Source of the DNA: Micromonospora terminaliae
GTDB taxonomy: Bacteria > Actinomycetota > Actinomycetes > Mycobacteriales > Micromonosporaceae
DNA length: 64,000 bases
NCBI RefSeq assembly: GCF_009671205.1
Contig: NZ_CP045309.1
Coordinates: 3,658,001 to 3,722,000 of the forward strand
Direction: 5' to 3'
Shown: one piece after another, positions 18,738-27,418 of the stretch
Position numbering within the stretch: the first letter of the stretch is position 1
Layout: each line of letters opens with the position of its first letter
Notes under the pieces: model-generated
The model's database searches: none
The model's input: the letters and a program-made list of their open reading frames with translations, nothing else
Told to the model about the DNA's origin: nothing
Position numbers and translations under genes: made by a program

Positions 18738-20369
18738 TCAGCGGGTGAACGGTTCCAGCATCACGGCGGCCGCCTTGAGCCAGCCCTGCCGGGTCTCCGC
18801 CTGGAGCTGGTGGTACTCGATCGAGGAGCCGGTCTCCAGCGCCGGGTCGTAGGGCACCACGGCCACGGCCCGGGTCCGGGTGGCGAAGTGCCGCTCCAGG
18901 TCGTCCTGGAGGGCGGTGCGACCGGGGGTGGGGCAGGAGATGAGGGTGACCGCGTTGTCGGCGAGCTCGCCCATGCCCTCCTCGTGCAGCAGGTCGAGCA
19001 TCCAGTCCGCGCTGAACGCGGCGTCCTCGCGGGGCACCGTGGTCACCACGAGCTGGTCGGCGGCCTGCATGACGGTGCGCCAGTTGGGGCTCTCGACGTT
19101 GTTGCCGGTGTCCACGCAGACCACGTCGTGGGTGCGGCGCAGCAGCTCCAGCACGCGCTTCACGGTGAACTGGTCCAGCCGCTGGGCGAAGCGCGGGCTC
19201 TCCTCGCCGGCCAGCACGTCGTACGAGCCGTCGGAGGCGTGCCGCAGGTAGTCGTCGAGGTGCTCCAGGAGGGTGGCGTCCTCCAGGATCTCGATCTGCG
19301 CCAGGTCGTGGATCAGGTGCCGGATGGTGCGGGCGTGCCGGGCGCTGCCGGCGCGCAGGCCCAGGGTGCCGCGCAGCTCGTTGTCGTCCCAGGCGAGCAC
19401 CCCGCGCCCCCGGACGCTGCCCACGGTGGCGGCGGCGAGCACGGTCGCGGTGGTCTTGTGCACCCCGCCCTTCGGGTTGGCGAAGGCGAGCACCCGGGGC
19501 CCGCCCAGCTCCCGGCGGAGCACCCCGGCCGCCCGTTCCAGGTCGGTCTCCGGCTCCGGCGCGCGCCACTCCACCCGGGCCGGCTCGATCCGCGCGGGCT
19601 CGATCCGCGCCGGGTAGCCCTCGGCCGGCGCCGGGTGGCCGGGGGCGAGCGGGGCCGGCTCGGGGGCGGGGTGGGTCTCCGGCCGGTAGCGGCCCCGGTC
19701 CAGCAGCGCGTAGCGGGACTCCGCCGGGGCCGGGTCGGGCTGGTAGCCGCCGTCGAGCAGGGCGTAGCGGGACTCGACCGAGGCGGTGCCCCGGCCGCGT
19801 GCCTGCGGCTCCGGATAGCTCGGCTCGGGCGGGCGGACCGGCTCGGCCCGCCAGGCCGGCTCGGCGCGGGGCTCCAGCTCGCCGCGCCAGGACGGCTCGG
19901 CGCGGGGCTCCAGCTCGCCGCGCCAGGACGGCTCGGCGCGGGGCTCCAGCTCGGCGCGGTAGGACGGCTCGGCGCGGGCGTCCGGCTCACCGCGGTAGGA
20001 CGGCTCGGCGCGGTAGGCGGGCTCGGCCCGGTAGGCGGGCTCGCCGCCGTGGCGCGGGTCGGCCCGGTAGGCCGGCTCCACCCGGTAGGTCGCCTCGGCG
20101 CGGTAGGCCGGCTCGGCGCCGAAGGACCCGTCGGCGGGGCGGACGACGGCCTGCGCCCGGCCCGTCCAGCCGGTGCCGGCGGCGCGCCGGGGCAGCGGCT
20201 CCGGGGGCGGTGGGGGCTCCTCGGCGCGGTGGTCGGTGTCGGGGTGCTCCGCGCCGCGACCGCCGAGCCGGGCCCGGTCGAGCAGCGCCCGCCACCGTGG
20301 TGCCGGCTCAGACTGCCGACCCCAGCCGGTTTCGCTGCCGTCCAAGGCCTCGCCCCTCCCCCAGCCCAT
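18738..20369 (-). CDS. MinD/ParA-like ATPase with repeat-rich N-terminal region
   Basis: 543 residues. Residues ~1-270 are low-complexity: Pro/Glu/Arg-rich with tandem [AS]YRAEP-type hexads and three ELEPRAEPSWRG-like 12-mers. Residues ~290-543 form a ParA/MinD P-loop ATPase with deviant Walker A NPKGGVHKTT, a Walker-B-like VVCVDTGNN and the switch-like LAWDDNELRGTLG. Position 5 of the Walker motif is His instead of Gly, but both Lys remain. Such proteins position membrane, polar or secretion structures; the target here is unknown. ATG 20369 has GGAG five bases upstream. The repeats could act as a protein-binding or polar-targeting arm (inference). Confidence 0.8.
   Translation of the reverse strand: MGWGRGEALDGSETGWGRQSEPAPRWRALLDRARLGGRGAEHPDTDHRAEEPPPPPEPLPRRAAGTGWTGRAQAVVRPADGSFGAEPAYRAEATYRVEPAYRADPRHGGEPAYRAEPAYRAEPSYRGEPDARAEPSYRAELEPRAEPSWRGELEPRAEPSWRGELEPRAEPAWRAEPVRPPEPSYPEPQARGRGTASVESRYALLDGGYQPDPAPAESRYALLDRGRYRPETHPAPEPAPLAPGHPAPAEGYPARIEPARIEPARVEWRAPEPETDLERAAGVLRRELGGPRVLAFANPKGGVHKTTATVLAAATVGSVRGRGVLAWDDNELRGTLGLRAGSARHARTIRHLIHDLAQIEILEDATLLEHLDDYLRHASDGSYDVLAGEESPRFAQRLDQFTVKRVLELLRRTHDVVCVDTGNNVESPNWRTVMQAADQLVVTTVPREDAAFSADWMLDLLHEEGMGELADNAVTLISCPTPGRTALQDDLERHFATRTRAVAVVPYDPALETGSSIEYHQLQAETRQGWLKAAAVMLEPFTR
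19830..20125 (-). repeat. In-frame tandem repeats in the MinD-like gene
   Basis: Three adjacent 36-base copies at 19858-19893, 19894-19929 and 19930-19965 (the last diverges at its end). Related 18-base units continue to about 20125, encoding [AS]YRAEP-like hexads. All units keep the reading frame, so copy number can change without a frameshift. Confidence 0.85.
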
Positions 20370-20486
20370 CGATCTCCGCCTGACAGGCTACGAACGAAAC
20401 CCTATTCGGACCACACCCCGGTTCGCACATCCCCCGGTGGCCCTCCTCACCGCCCGGCCGGACCGTACGCCACCCACCACCGCGTC

Positions 20487-21347
20487 TCAGGAGGTGGGAG
20501 CCGGATTGGGCGGTCCCGCCCCGGCGGCGGGCCGGCCGGTGGCCGGTGAGGATCCGGTCACCGTCGGTGCGGATTCCGACGAATCGGCCATACCAGGGCT
20601 CGGCGCGAGCCCGGTGTCGGCCGGCGGCCGGGCCACGTCCCGCTGCTCCGGCAGCGGCGGGGTGAACACCGTGCGGTCCAGCCGGGTCACCTCCGGGGCG
20701 GGGTCGACCGCGCGGACCCCGGACCGGGCGGCCAGCGCCCGCAGGGTGTCCGGGGCGTCCCGCACCACGGCGGCGTACACGCAGGCGCAGGCCGCCCGGT
20801 AGCCGGCCGCCTCCCGCGCCGCCACGTCGGCCCCGGTGTCGTACACCCGGCGCAGCCCGGGGTCGGCGGTGGCCGCGGGGGCGGCGGCGCGGGCCCGGTA
20901 GTCGGCGGCCTCCCGGTCCTTGCGCACGGCCACCTCGGCCATGCCGGCGACCACGTCGTCCGGGACGCGCAGCGCGGCGATGCGGACGATCTCGGTCTGC
21001 CGCCCGGGCACCGGCACCCGGGCCAGCACGGCGGAGACCGGGGCGCCGCCGAGCGCCGTGGCCACCTGCGCCGGCGTCAGGTACGCGCCGAACGAGACCA
21101 GGGCGTAGCTGCCGGGCGCCGGGGCGTCGAGCCGGGCGAGTTCGTCGGCGGCGGCGCGCAGGTAGGCCGGGACGGACGCGCCGTCGGCCACGCCGACCCG
21201 GGTCACCTCGCCCACCGTCTGGTCCCCCACCGGCCGGTCCCGCCGCTGGGCGACGGCGACCACCAGCACCACCAGCGCGCAGGCCAGGGCCAGCCAGGTG
21301 AGCGCGGCGGAGCGCGACCGGCGCGGCGGCTCGGTGTCGGTGCTCAT
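20487..21347 (-). CDS. Unrecognised single-pass membrane protein
   Basis: 286 residues. A charged N-terminus (PPRRSRS) is followed by one membrane helix (residues ~14-33, LTWLALACALVVLVVAVAQ); the rest would be extracytoplasmic. The middle contains YALVSFGAYLTPAQVATAL, a Cys pair in RAACACVYAAVV, and a Pro/Ser/Thr-rich disordered tail. I do not recognise a family. It begins seven bases after rluD and precedes the MinD-like ATPase, so it may work with that ATPase at the membrane (inference from order only). Confidence 0.65.
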   Translation of the reverse strand: MSTDTEPPRRSRSAALTWLALACALVVLVVAVAQRRDRPVGDQTVGEVTRVGVADGASVPAYLRAAADELARLDAPAPGSYALVSFGAYLTPAQVATALGGAPVSAVLARVPVPGRQTEIVRIAALRVPDDVVAGMAEVAVRKDREAADYRARAAAPAATADPGLRRVYDTGADVAAREAAGYRAACACVYAAVVRDAPDTLRALAARSGVRAVDPAPEVTRLDRTVFTPPLPEQRDVARPPADTGLAPSPGMADSSESAPTVTGSSPATGRPAAGAGPPNPAPTS

Positions 21348-21354
21348 CGGCGGG

Positions 21355-22299
21355 TCAGTCGCCGAGGATCTCCAGCGCCCGGGCGAGGTCGTCCGGGTAT
21401 TCGCTGACGAAGGTGACCTCGTCGCCCGTGCGCGGGTGCGCGAAGCTCAGCGAGCGGGCGTGCAGCCACTGCCGGCTCAGCCCGAGCCGGGCGGACAGGG
21501 TCGGGTCGGCGCCGTAGGTGAGGTCGCCCACGCAGGGGTGCCGCAGCGTCGAGAAGTGCACCCGGATCTGGTGGGTACGCCCCGTCTCCAGCCGCACGTC
21601 GAGCAGGCTGGCCGCGGGGAACGCCTCGAGCGTGTCGTAGTGGGTGATGCTCGGCTTGCCGCCGGAGACCACCGCCCAGCGGTAGTCGTGGTGCGGGTGC
21701 CGGTCGATCGGGGCGTCGATGGTGCCGCGCAGCGGGTCCGGGTGGCCCTGCACCACGGCGTGGTAGCGCTTCTCCACCTCGCGGTACTTGAACGCCCGCT
21801 TCAACGCGGTGTACGCCTGCTCGCTCTTGGCGACCACCATGATCCCGGTGGTGCCCACGTCGAGCCGGTGCACCACGCCCTGCCGCTCGGCCGCGCCGCT
21901 GGTGGAGATCCGGTGGCCGATGCCCGCGAGCCCGCCGATCACGGTGGGGCCGGTCCAGCCCGGGCTGGGGTGGGCCGCCACCCCGACCGGCTTGTCCACC
22001 ACCACGATGTCGTCGTCGGCGTAGACCACGGTGAGGCCGGGCACGGCCTGCGGCACCACGGTCGGCGGGGCGGCCGGCGCGGGCAGCGTGACCTCCAGCC
22101 AGGAGCCCGCCTTGACCTTGTGGGAGTTGGGCCGGACCGTGCCGTCGACCAGCGCGTCCCCGGCGTCGACCAGCGCCGCCGCGGCCGTGCGGGACAGCCC
22201 GAAGAGCCGGGACACGGCCTGGTCCAGCCGCATGCCGTCGAGCCCGTCCGGGACGGGCAGGGAGCGGTGGTCGCCGCCGGCGGCGAAGGCGGAGGTCAC
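21355..22299 (-). CDS. Pseudouridine synthase RluD family
   Basis: 314 residues from GTG 22299, overlapping the lspA stop by four bases. An N-terminal S4 RNA-binding domain ([25 protein letters not shown], ~23-47) precedes the catalytic domain with Asp147 in [18 protein letters not shown] and the conserved [12 protein letters not shown]. RluD makes pseudouridines in 23S rRNA helix 69; this homologue follows lspA, as in many Gram-positives, so the family is clear but the exact target uridines are not. Confidence 0.93.
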   Translation of the reverse strand: MTSAFAAGGDHRSLPVPDGLDGMRLDQAVSRLFGLSRTAAAALVDAGDALVDGTVRPNSHKVKAGSWLEVTLPAPAAPPTVVPQAVPGLTVVYADDDIVVVDKPVGVAAHPSPGWTGPTVIGGLAGIGHRISTSGAAERQGVVHRLDVGTTGIMVVAKSEQAYTALKRAFKYREVEKRYHAVVQGHPDPLRGTIDAPIDRHPHHDYRWAVVSGGKPSITHYDTLEAFPAASLLDVRLETGRTHQIRVHFSTLRHPCVGDLTYGADPTLSARLGLSRQWLHARSLSFAHPRTGDEVTFVSEYPDDLARALEILGD

Positions 22300-22898
22300 G
22301 CGGCCTCCCGCTGCCCGGCGGGGGTCTGCTCGCCGGACCGCTCGGCGGTGGCCCGGGAGCCGTCCCGCTGCCGGCCGGTCAGCTCCAGGAACACGGCCAG
22401 CAGCACGCCGCACACCAGCGAGCTGTCGGCCAGGTTGAACACCGGCCAGACCTGCCCGTACGGGTCGAAGAGGCTGACCATGTCGACCACGTGGCCGACG
22501 AAGTGCCCGGGGGCCCGGAAGATCCGGTCGGTGAGGTTGCCCAGCGCCCCGCCCAGCACGAGCCCGAGCGACACGGCCCAGGGCAGCGACCGCAGCCGCA
22601 GCGCCATCCAGGCGATCCAGGCGACCACGCCGATGGTGATCAACGGGAAGACCCAGGTGTGGTCGGAGCCGATGCTCCACGCGGCGCCGCTGTTGCGGGT
22701 CAGGCTGAGATAGACGGCGCCGCCGAGCAGCGACACCGGGCCCCGCCCGGTCAGCTCCGACAGCGCGAGTTGCTTGGTGACCAGGTCGGCGACGAGCGAG
22801 GCCAGGGCCACGCCGAGCAGCAGGCCGGTCGCCTTGCGGCGGGGCGTGCCGGTGCCCGGCTCGGCGGTGCCGGACCCGGCGGGCGGTGCTGCGGTCAT
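22296..22898 (-). CDS. lspA: Lipoprotein signal peptidase (signal peptidase II)
   Basis: 200 residues from ATG 22898 (GGGGAG upstream; preferred to a GTG at 22934). Aspartic membrane protease that removes the signal peptide from prolipoproteins. Four hydrophobic segments and both catalytic Asp are visible: Asp124 in [11 protein letters not shown] and Asp158 in [21 protein letters not shown] is also conserved. The C-terminal ~30 residues are a charged cytoplasmic tail. Confidence 0.96.
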   Translation of the reverse strand: MTAAPPAGSGTAEPGTGTPRRKATGLLLGVALASLVADLVTKQLALSELTGRGPVSLLGGAVYLSLTRNSGAAWSIGSDHTWVFPLITIGVVAWIAWMALRLRSLPWAVSLGLVLGGALGNLTDRIFRAPGHFVGHVVDMVSLFDPYGQVWPVFNLADSSLVCGVLLAVFLELTGRQRDGSRATAERSGEQTPAGQREAA

Positions 22899-22965
22899 CT
22901 GCTCCCCATCGACGCTCGCGACGGTGGCGGTCACCGTCTGCCGTTCGGCCGCCGGGGAAGGGACG

Positions 22966-23385
22966 TCAGCGCCGCTCCTCCAGCTGCTTGCAGCTCACGC
23001 AGAGGGTGGCCGACGGGAAGGCGGCGAGCCGCTCCACCGGGATCGGGTTGCCGCACCGCTCACACCAGCCGTAGCCACCCTCGTCGAGCCGCTCCAGCGC
23101 GCGCTCGACCTGCGTGATCCGTTCCTTGATGCTGTTGGCGAGTGAGATCTCCTGCTCGCGCTCGAACGTCTTGGTGCCGGTGTCGGCCTGGTCGTCCCCG
23201 GCCGAGTCGGTCAGCCGGTCGCGCTGCAGCTCGGTGATCTCGCTCAGCGTCTGATCGTACTCGGCGTTGAGCTCGTCCCGTCGTGCCGCCAGGGCGGCCC
23301 GGATCTTCTCGGTCTCCGCGGCGCTGCGGGTGGCCTTCGCCACCGGCTTGCGGCCGGCGGTCCTGGTGTCGGCTGGCTTCGCCAT
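22966..23385 (-). CDS. DksA/TraR-type zinc finger protein
   Basis: 139 residues. A Lys/Arg-rich N-terminus precedes a long coiled-coil region (EKIRAALAARRDELNAEYDQ through ERITQVERALERLDEG) and a C4 zinc finger near the end (CERCGNPIP ... CVSCKQLEE). The layout matches DksA/TraR proteins that enter the RNA polymerase secondary channel. The DksA coiled-coil tip acidic residues cannot be assigned with certainty, and actinobacterial members of this family are little studied. It lies 67 bases upstream of lspA and may lead the operon. Confidence 0.85.
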   Translation of the reverse strand: MAKPADTRTAGRKPVAKATRSAAETEKIRAALAARRDELNAEYDQTLSEITELQRDRLTDSAGDDQADTGTKTFEREQEISLANSIKERITQVERALERLDEGGYGWCERCGNPIPVERLAAFPSATLCVSCKQLEERR

Positions 23386-23470
23386 CGTCAGCTCCCTCAG
23401 CCGCGTACCGCGGCGGTCAACGTGCCTGGGCGGGGATCGCCGCTACGGCGTCCCCGGGTACAGAACGGGC

Positions 23471-23522
23471 GCGCGGCAGCCAGGCCGCGCACTCCGGAGG
23501 GTGGCAAGAATACGGAACGTAT
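23471..23522. promoter_or_regulatory. Hairpin and short dyad upstream of the DksA/TraR-type gene
   Basis: The 220-base gap 23386-23605 holds no gene. It contains a GCGCGGC/GCCGCGC hairpin (23471-23490) and the perfect dyad ATACG-GAA-CGTAT (23510-23522). The dyad is AT-richer than its surroundings and may be an operator; the hairpin may terminate transcription. The first is 125 bases before the DksA/TraR-type start. Confidence 0.4.
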
Positions 23523-23605
23523 CGGCGTCCGACAACGTGCCGCACCGTCGCACCGCGTTTCAGCCCCGAACAGCCACCAATTGGGGCAAAGGGAACGCTA
23601 GCAGA

Positions 23606-25111
23606 TCAGCCGGTCCGGTCCTCGCCGTACTCGCCAAACCACCGGGCCAGTCGACCCCGGCGGCTCACCGCCCGCAGCCGGCGCTCCGCCTCGTCCCGCA
23701 CCTCCGCGGTGGCCACGATGAGCAGGCTGTCCCCGACCTTGAGCCGGGTGTCCGGGCCGGGCACGAAACCGGCGCCGTCGCGCAGCACCAGCGTCACCGA
23801 GGCGCCCACCGGCAGCCGCAGCTCGTCCACGTGCACCCCGCCGAGCCGGGAGCCCGGCGGCACCTCCAGCTGGAGCAGGTCGGCCCGCATCCGCTCCAGC
23901 GGGGCCGTCTCCAGCAGGATCTCGGCGGCCTCGGCCGGCGCGGTCACCCGGAGCCGGCGGGCCGCCGGCGCCAGGGTCCCGGCCTGGAGCAGCGTGAAGA
24001 TCACCACCAGCACGAAGACCGCGTCGAAGAGCCGGTCGGCGCCCGGCACCCGCAGCGAGAGCGGGATGGTGGCCAGCACGATCGGCACCGCGCCCCGCAA
24101 CCCGGCCCAGGAGAGGAACAACTGCTCGCGCAACCCGATCCGGAACGGCAGCGCCGAGACCGCCACCGACAGCGGCCGGGCGAGCAGCAGCAGGGCCAGC
24201 CCGGTGACCACCGCCGGCAGCACCGCCGCGTCCAGCCGGCTCGGCGAGACCAGCAGGCCGAGCAGCACGAACAGGCCGATCTGGGCCAGCCAGGCCAGCC
24301 CGTCGGCGAAGCCCAGGATGGCCTGCCGGTGCGGCAGCCGGGCGTTGCCGAGCAGCACGCCGGTCACGTAGACGGCGAGGAAGCCGGAGGCGTGCAGCAC
24401 CGAGCCGGCCGCGTACGCCAGGACCGTGAAGCCCACCACCGCGATCGGGTAGAGGCCGGCGGACGGCAGGGCGGCCCGGCGCAGCACGTACCGGCCGGTG
24501 ATGCCGGCGGCCACCCCGACCGCCGCGCCGACGCCCAGCTCGTAGCCGACCAGGAGCACCTCGTACCACCAGGGGTGGGCGGCCTCCACGCCGGCGCGGG
24601 ACAGCAGCAGCACGAGGATGACGACCGGGGCGTCGTTGATCCCGGACTCGGCCTCCAGGGTGGCCACCAGCCGGGGCGGCAGGCGCAGTCGCCGCAGGGT
24701 GGCGAAGACGGCCGCCGCGTCCGTGGAGGAGAGCACCGCGCCGTAGAGCAGCGCCAGCCGCCAGTCCAGGCCGAGCAACAGGTGCACCACCACGCCGACG
24801 ACCAGGATGCTGACCGCCACGCCGACCGTGGAGAGCGCCGTGGCCAGGCCGAGCACCGGCCGCAGGGTGCTCCACCGGGCGCTCAGCCCGCCCTCCGCGA
24901 TGATCACGATGAGCGCGCAGAAGCCGAGCACCCGGGTCAGCTCGACGTCGTCGAAGCGGATGCCGAGGCCGGCCTCGCCGATGGCCACCCCGAGCGCCAG
25001 GTAGGCCAGGAGACTCGGCACGCCGAGCCGGGTGGAGAACCGCACGGCGCCCACCGCCACGAGCAGGACGGCCGCGCCGACCAGCAGCGCGACATCGAGC
25101 CCCGGCGTCAT
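23606..25111 (-). CDS. Potassium/proton antiporter, CPA1 type (NhaP2-like)
   Basis: 501 residues. Residues 1-~395 have about 12 hydrophobic segments of a Na+/H+ exchanger domain; key segments are LLYGAVLSSTDAAAVFATL and ESGINDAPVVILVLLL, containing the acidic and polar ion-path residues, and LFLSWAGLRGAVPIVLA. Residues ~410-480 form a TrkA-C (RCK_C) domain that would sense a cytoplasmic ligand (GGVHVDELRLPVGASVTLVLRDG). This combination is typical of K+/H+ antiporters with NhaP2-like layout. Ion preference is inferred. Confidence 0.88.
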   Translation of the reverse strand: MTPGLDVALLVGAAVLLVAVGAVRFSTRLGVPSLLAYLALGVAIGEAGLGIRFDDVELTRVLGFCALIVIIAEGGLSARWSTLRPVLGLATALSTVGVAVSILVVGVVVHLLLGLDWRLALLYGAVLSSTDAAAVFATLRRLRLPPRLVATLEAESGINDAPVVILVLLLSRAGVEAAHPWWYEVLLVGYELGVGAAVGVAAGITGRYVLRRAALPSAGLYPIAVVGFTVLAYAAGSVLHASGFLAVYVTGVLLGNARLPHRQAILGFADGLAWLAQIGLFVLLGLLVSPSRLDAAVLPAVVTGLALLLLARPLSVAVSALPFRIGLREQLFLSWAGLRGAVPIVLATIPLSLRVPGADRLFDAVFVLVVIFTLLQAGTLAPAARRLRVTAPAEAAEILLETAPLERMRADLLQLEVPPGSRLGGVHVDELRLPVGASVTLVLRDGAGFVPGPDTRLKVGDSLLIVATAEVRDEAERRLRAVSRRGRLARWFGEYGEDRTG

Positions 25112-25133
25112 GCCCGGCCCGTCCGGAGGGTCC

Positions 25134-25442
25134 TCACCCGGCCGATCCGTCGCGGAGGCGCCGGAGCACGTCGGGCAGCCCGGGGGCCGGGTGCGCGACC
25201 AGGAAGAGCTTGTCCCGGCTGGCCGCGCCGGCCCGCAGGGAGACCGCCGCCGGCCGGACGCCGAGCGCGTCGGCCAGGGCCCGGCGGGCCGCCTCGGTGG
25301 CCCGGCCGTCGACCGCCGGCGCGTTCACCGCCACGACCAGGGCCGGCCCGTGCGGCCCGTCGAACCGGCCGCCGACGCGGGCCCGCGAGGCGCCGGGCTT
25401 CACGCGTACGGCGACAGTGAGCGCGTCGTCCATGGTCACCAT
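25134..25442 (-). CDS. DUF167 (YggU) family protein
   Basis: About 102 residues. The DUF167 core is clear: TVAVRVKPGASRARVGG, LVVAVNAPAVDGRATEAARRALADALG and VSLRAGAASRDKLFLV. Small alpha/beta domain of unknown function found in most organisms. The start is uncertain: ATG 25442, two bases after the upstream stop, or ATG 25433; both keep the domain. It lies between the antiporter and a zinc-ligand-bearing membrane protein. Confidence 0.85.
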   Translation of the reverse strand: MVTMDDALTVAVRVKPGASRARVGGRFDGPHGPALVVAVNAPAVDGRATEAARRALADALGVRPAAVSLRAGAASRDKLFLVAHPAPGLPDVLRRLRDGSAG

Positions 25443-25444
25443 GA

Positions 25445-26161
25445 TCAGCGCGGCCGGGCCTCGGCGAGCAGCGTGGTCGCCGGTGCGCAGCGACCGCACG
25501 GGGTGAAGCCCAGCTCGACCGCCTCGGCGACCGGCAGCGGCTCGTCGGCCCGGCCCACCAGCTGGGCGCAGCCGGGCAGGTGGAAGCGGGGATGGCCGTC
25601 GACCACGCGGACCTCGCCGTCGAGCCGGACCAGCCGGGCGACCTCCCCGTCGGTGAGGAACTCGGCGGGCGGGTCACCCTCGAACGGGCCGTCGGGCGCC
25701 GGTGACGTGGGCGCGGGCCCGTCGAACGCCGCCTCGGCACGGGACGGCTCGCGCGGCGTGGGCGGTGAGTAGGGCTCGGCCGGCGGATCGAACGCGGCCG
25801 CCGGCGCGTAGGGCTCGGGCGGCGAGTACGGGTCGGACGCGGTCGGCGGGTCGGTCACCGGTGGACCGGGTGGTTGCCGCCACCCCGGTCCACCGGTGCC
25901 CGTCGTCGACGTGTGGTGCGGGACCGCGAACTCCGGCTCGTCCGGGGACGGGCCGGTCGGCGCGGTCCGGCGGCGCGGCCCGGTCTCCCGGCCCGCCGCT
26001 GCCCGGGCGGCGGCCGCCCGGCGGGTGCCCGCCACGAGGGCGACGGCGGCCAGCAGGCTGGTCGCGATCGAGATGATCAGCAGCGGGCTCGACCCACTGG
26101 CCAGCCCGGCCACCAGGAGCACGACGGCGACGAGGATGAGCGGGACGCTGGCTGCTGTCAC
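25445..26161 (-). CDS. Membrane protein with Pro-rich linker and C-terminal HxxxC/CxxC motif
   Basis: 238 residues. Two N-terminal membrane helices (residues ~5-22 and ~26-45), an Arg-rich loop, a long Pro/Asp/Tyr-rich linker (70-165), then a small folded domain. That domain carries His194 and Cys198 in PRFHLPGCAQLVG and Cys222/Cys225 in GFTPCGRC. The pattern resembles the metal-binding fold shared by Ada N-domains and small 'H-x3-C ... PC-x2-C' modules attached to nucleases, so a single zinc site is likely. Its position beside wag31 suggests a cell-envelope role (inference). GTG start. Family not recognised. Confidence 0.7.
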   Translation of the reverse strand: MTAASVPLILVAVVLLVAGLASGSSPLLIISIATSLLAAVALVAGTRRAAAARAAAGRETGPRRRTAPTGPSPDEPEFAVPHHTSTTGTGGPGWRQPPGPPVTDPPTASDPYSPPEPYAPAAAFDPPAEPYSPPTPREPSRAEAAFDGPAPTSPAPDGPFEGDPPAEFLTDGEVARLVRLDGEVRVVDGHPRFHLPGCAQLVGRADEPLPVAEAVELGFTPCGRCAPATTLLAEARPR

Positions 26162-26237
26162 GGCTCACCCCCGGCCGCGTCGTGTCGGTCGTCGGTGCGG
26201 TCGGTGGCCGCCGCGGGGACGGCCACCGACGGCGGGA

Positions 26238-27044
26238 TCAGCGGCCGGACTCGAGCGAGCCCGTGCGGCCCCCGCCGTAGGAGCCGGCGAGGCCGGCGGT
26301 GGCGAGGCCGTTGCTGCCGCCGGCGGCACGGGTGCCCTCGGAGCGGTTCATCTCGACCTCGAGGCCCTGGCCGCGACCGTCGAGGTCACGCAGCTGGCTC
26401 TCCAGGTAGGCCTTGAGCCGGGTGCGGTACTCGCGCTCGAACTGCTTGAGCTCCTCGATGTGCTTCTGCAGCGCGGTGCGCTTGGCGTCCAGGCCGCCCA
26501 TGGCCTCCTGGTGCCGCTGGCGGGCGTCCCGCTCCAGGGCGTCGGCCTTGGCGCGGGCCTCGCGGGTGACCTCCTCGGCCTTGGAACGGGCCTCGGAGAG
26601 CAGCTGGTCGGCCTCGCGCCGGGCGTCGGACACGTGGTCGTCGGCGGTGCGCTGGGCCATCATGAGCACCCGCAGCGCCTGCTGCTCGCCGTCGGCGGCG
26701 GAGGTCGCCGGGCCACCCTGGGCGCGGACCTGCTCGAGCTCGGCCTGCATCGCCCGTGCCGCCTGCTCGGCGGCCGCCTTGTCGCGCTGCACCCGGTCGA
26801 GCTGGGCCTTGACGTCGTTGAGCTCCGCCGCGAGGCGGGCGTCGCCGCCGGGGCCGGCGGGAGCCCCGCCCCGACCGCCGCGCTCCACCTGGGCGCGCAG
26901 CTCGTTGTTCTCCTCGATCAGACGGGCAAGCTCGCGCTCGACCTCGTCCAGGAAGGCGTCGACCTCCTCCTCGTCATACCCCCGCTTGCCGATCGGCGGC
27001 TTTTTGAAGGCGACGTTGTGGACGTCGGCCGGGGTCAGCGGCAT
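26238..27044 (-). CDS. wag31: DivIVA-family polar growth protein Wag31
   Basis: 268 residues. The N-terminal ~60 residues are the membrane-binding DivIVA domain ([35 protein letters not shown]); then a Gly-rich break and a long coiled coil (~100-220) of heptad-like Ala/Glu/Arg repeats, and a Gly-rich tail. DivIVA/Wag31 binds negatively curved membrane and organises tip growth in actinomycetes. ATG 27044 has GAGGAG upstream. Essential in relatives. It ends the dcw-linked run after yggT. Confidence 0.94.
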   Translation of the reverse strand: MPLTPADVHNVAFKKPPIGKRGYDEEEVDAFLDEVERELARLIEENNELRAQVERGGRGGAPAGPGGDARLAAELNDVKAQLDRVQRDKAAAEQAARAMQAELEQVRAQGGPATSAADGEQQALRVLMMAQRTADDHVSDARREADQLLSEARSKAEEVTREARAKADALERDARQRHQEAMGGLDAKRTALQKHIEELKQFEREYRTRLKAYLESQLRDLDGRGQGLEVEMNRSEGTRAAGGSNGLATAGLAGSYGGGRTGSLESGR

Positions 27045-27085
27045 CGAAACTCCTCGGGTCAGTTGCGGCCGCGAAAGCGCTCTGG

Positions 27086-27391
27086 TCAGGCAAAGGCCAG
27101 GATCAGGCGCCTAAACACGAACTCCATCAGCACGAACAGGATAACCAGGAGCACAAGGGAGGCCAGGTCGATGCTCACGGTACCAATTCGCAGTGGTGGG
27201 ATCACACGCCTCAACGCTCGCAGGGGCGGATCAGTGACGCTCCACACGACTTCCAATCCTGCCGATGCTCCACGGCCCGGTTGCCAGCGGCGACCGTAGG
27301 CCAGAACGGCGCCGAGGACAAATCGGGCCAAAAGCACAAGCAGGAAGAAATACAGGAGCAGATAGAGCACCTGGAACAGGATCGACAACAC
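27086..27391 (-). CDS. YggT-family membrane protein
   Basis: 101 residues with two hydrophobic blocks ([22 protein letters not shown] and [16 protein letters not shown]) separated by the YggT segment [21 protein letters not shown]. Function unsettled; homologues sit between sepF and divIVA in most Gram-positives, as here. GTG start. Confidence 0.92.
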   Translation of the reverse strand: MLSILFQVLYLLLYFFLLVLLARFVLGAVLAYGRRWQPGRGASAGLEVVWSVTDPPLRALRRVIPPLRIGTVSIDLASLVLLVILFVLMEFVFRRLILAFA

Positions 27392-27418
27392 GGCAGGCGA
27401 GTCCCTCGGTCGCGCGGG

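Noticed and set aside
23267..25420. A 717-codon plus-strand open frame
   Set aside because: Antisense to the antiporter and the DksA/TraR-type gene; Gln/His/Arg-rich and without motifs.
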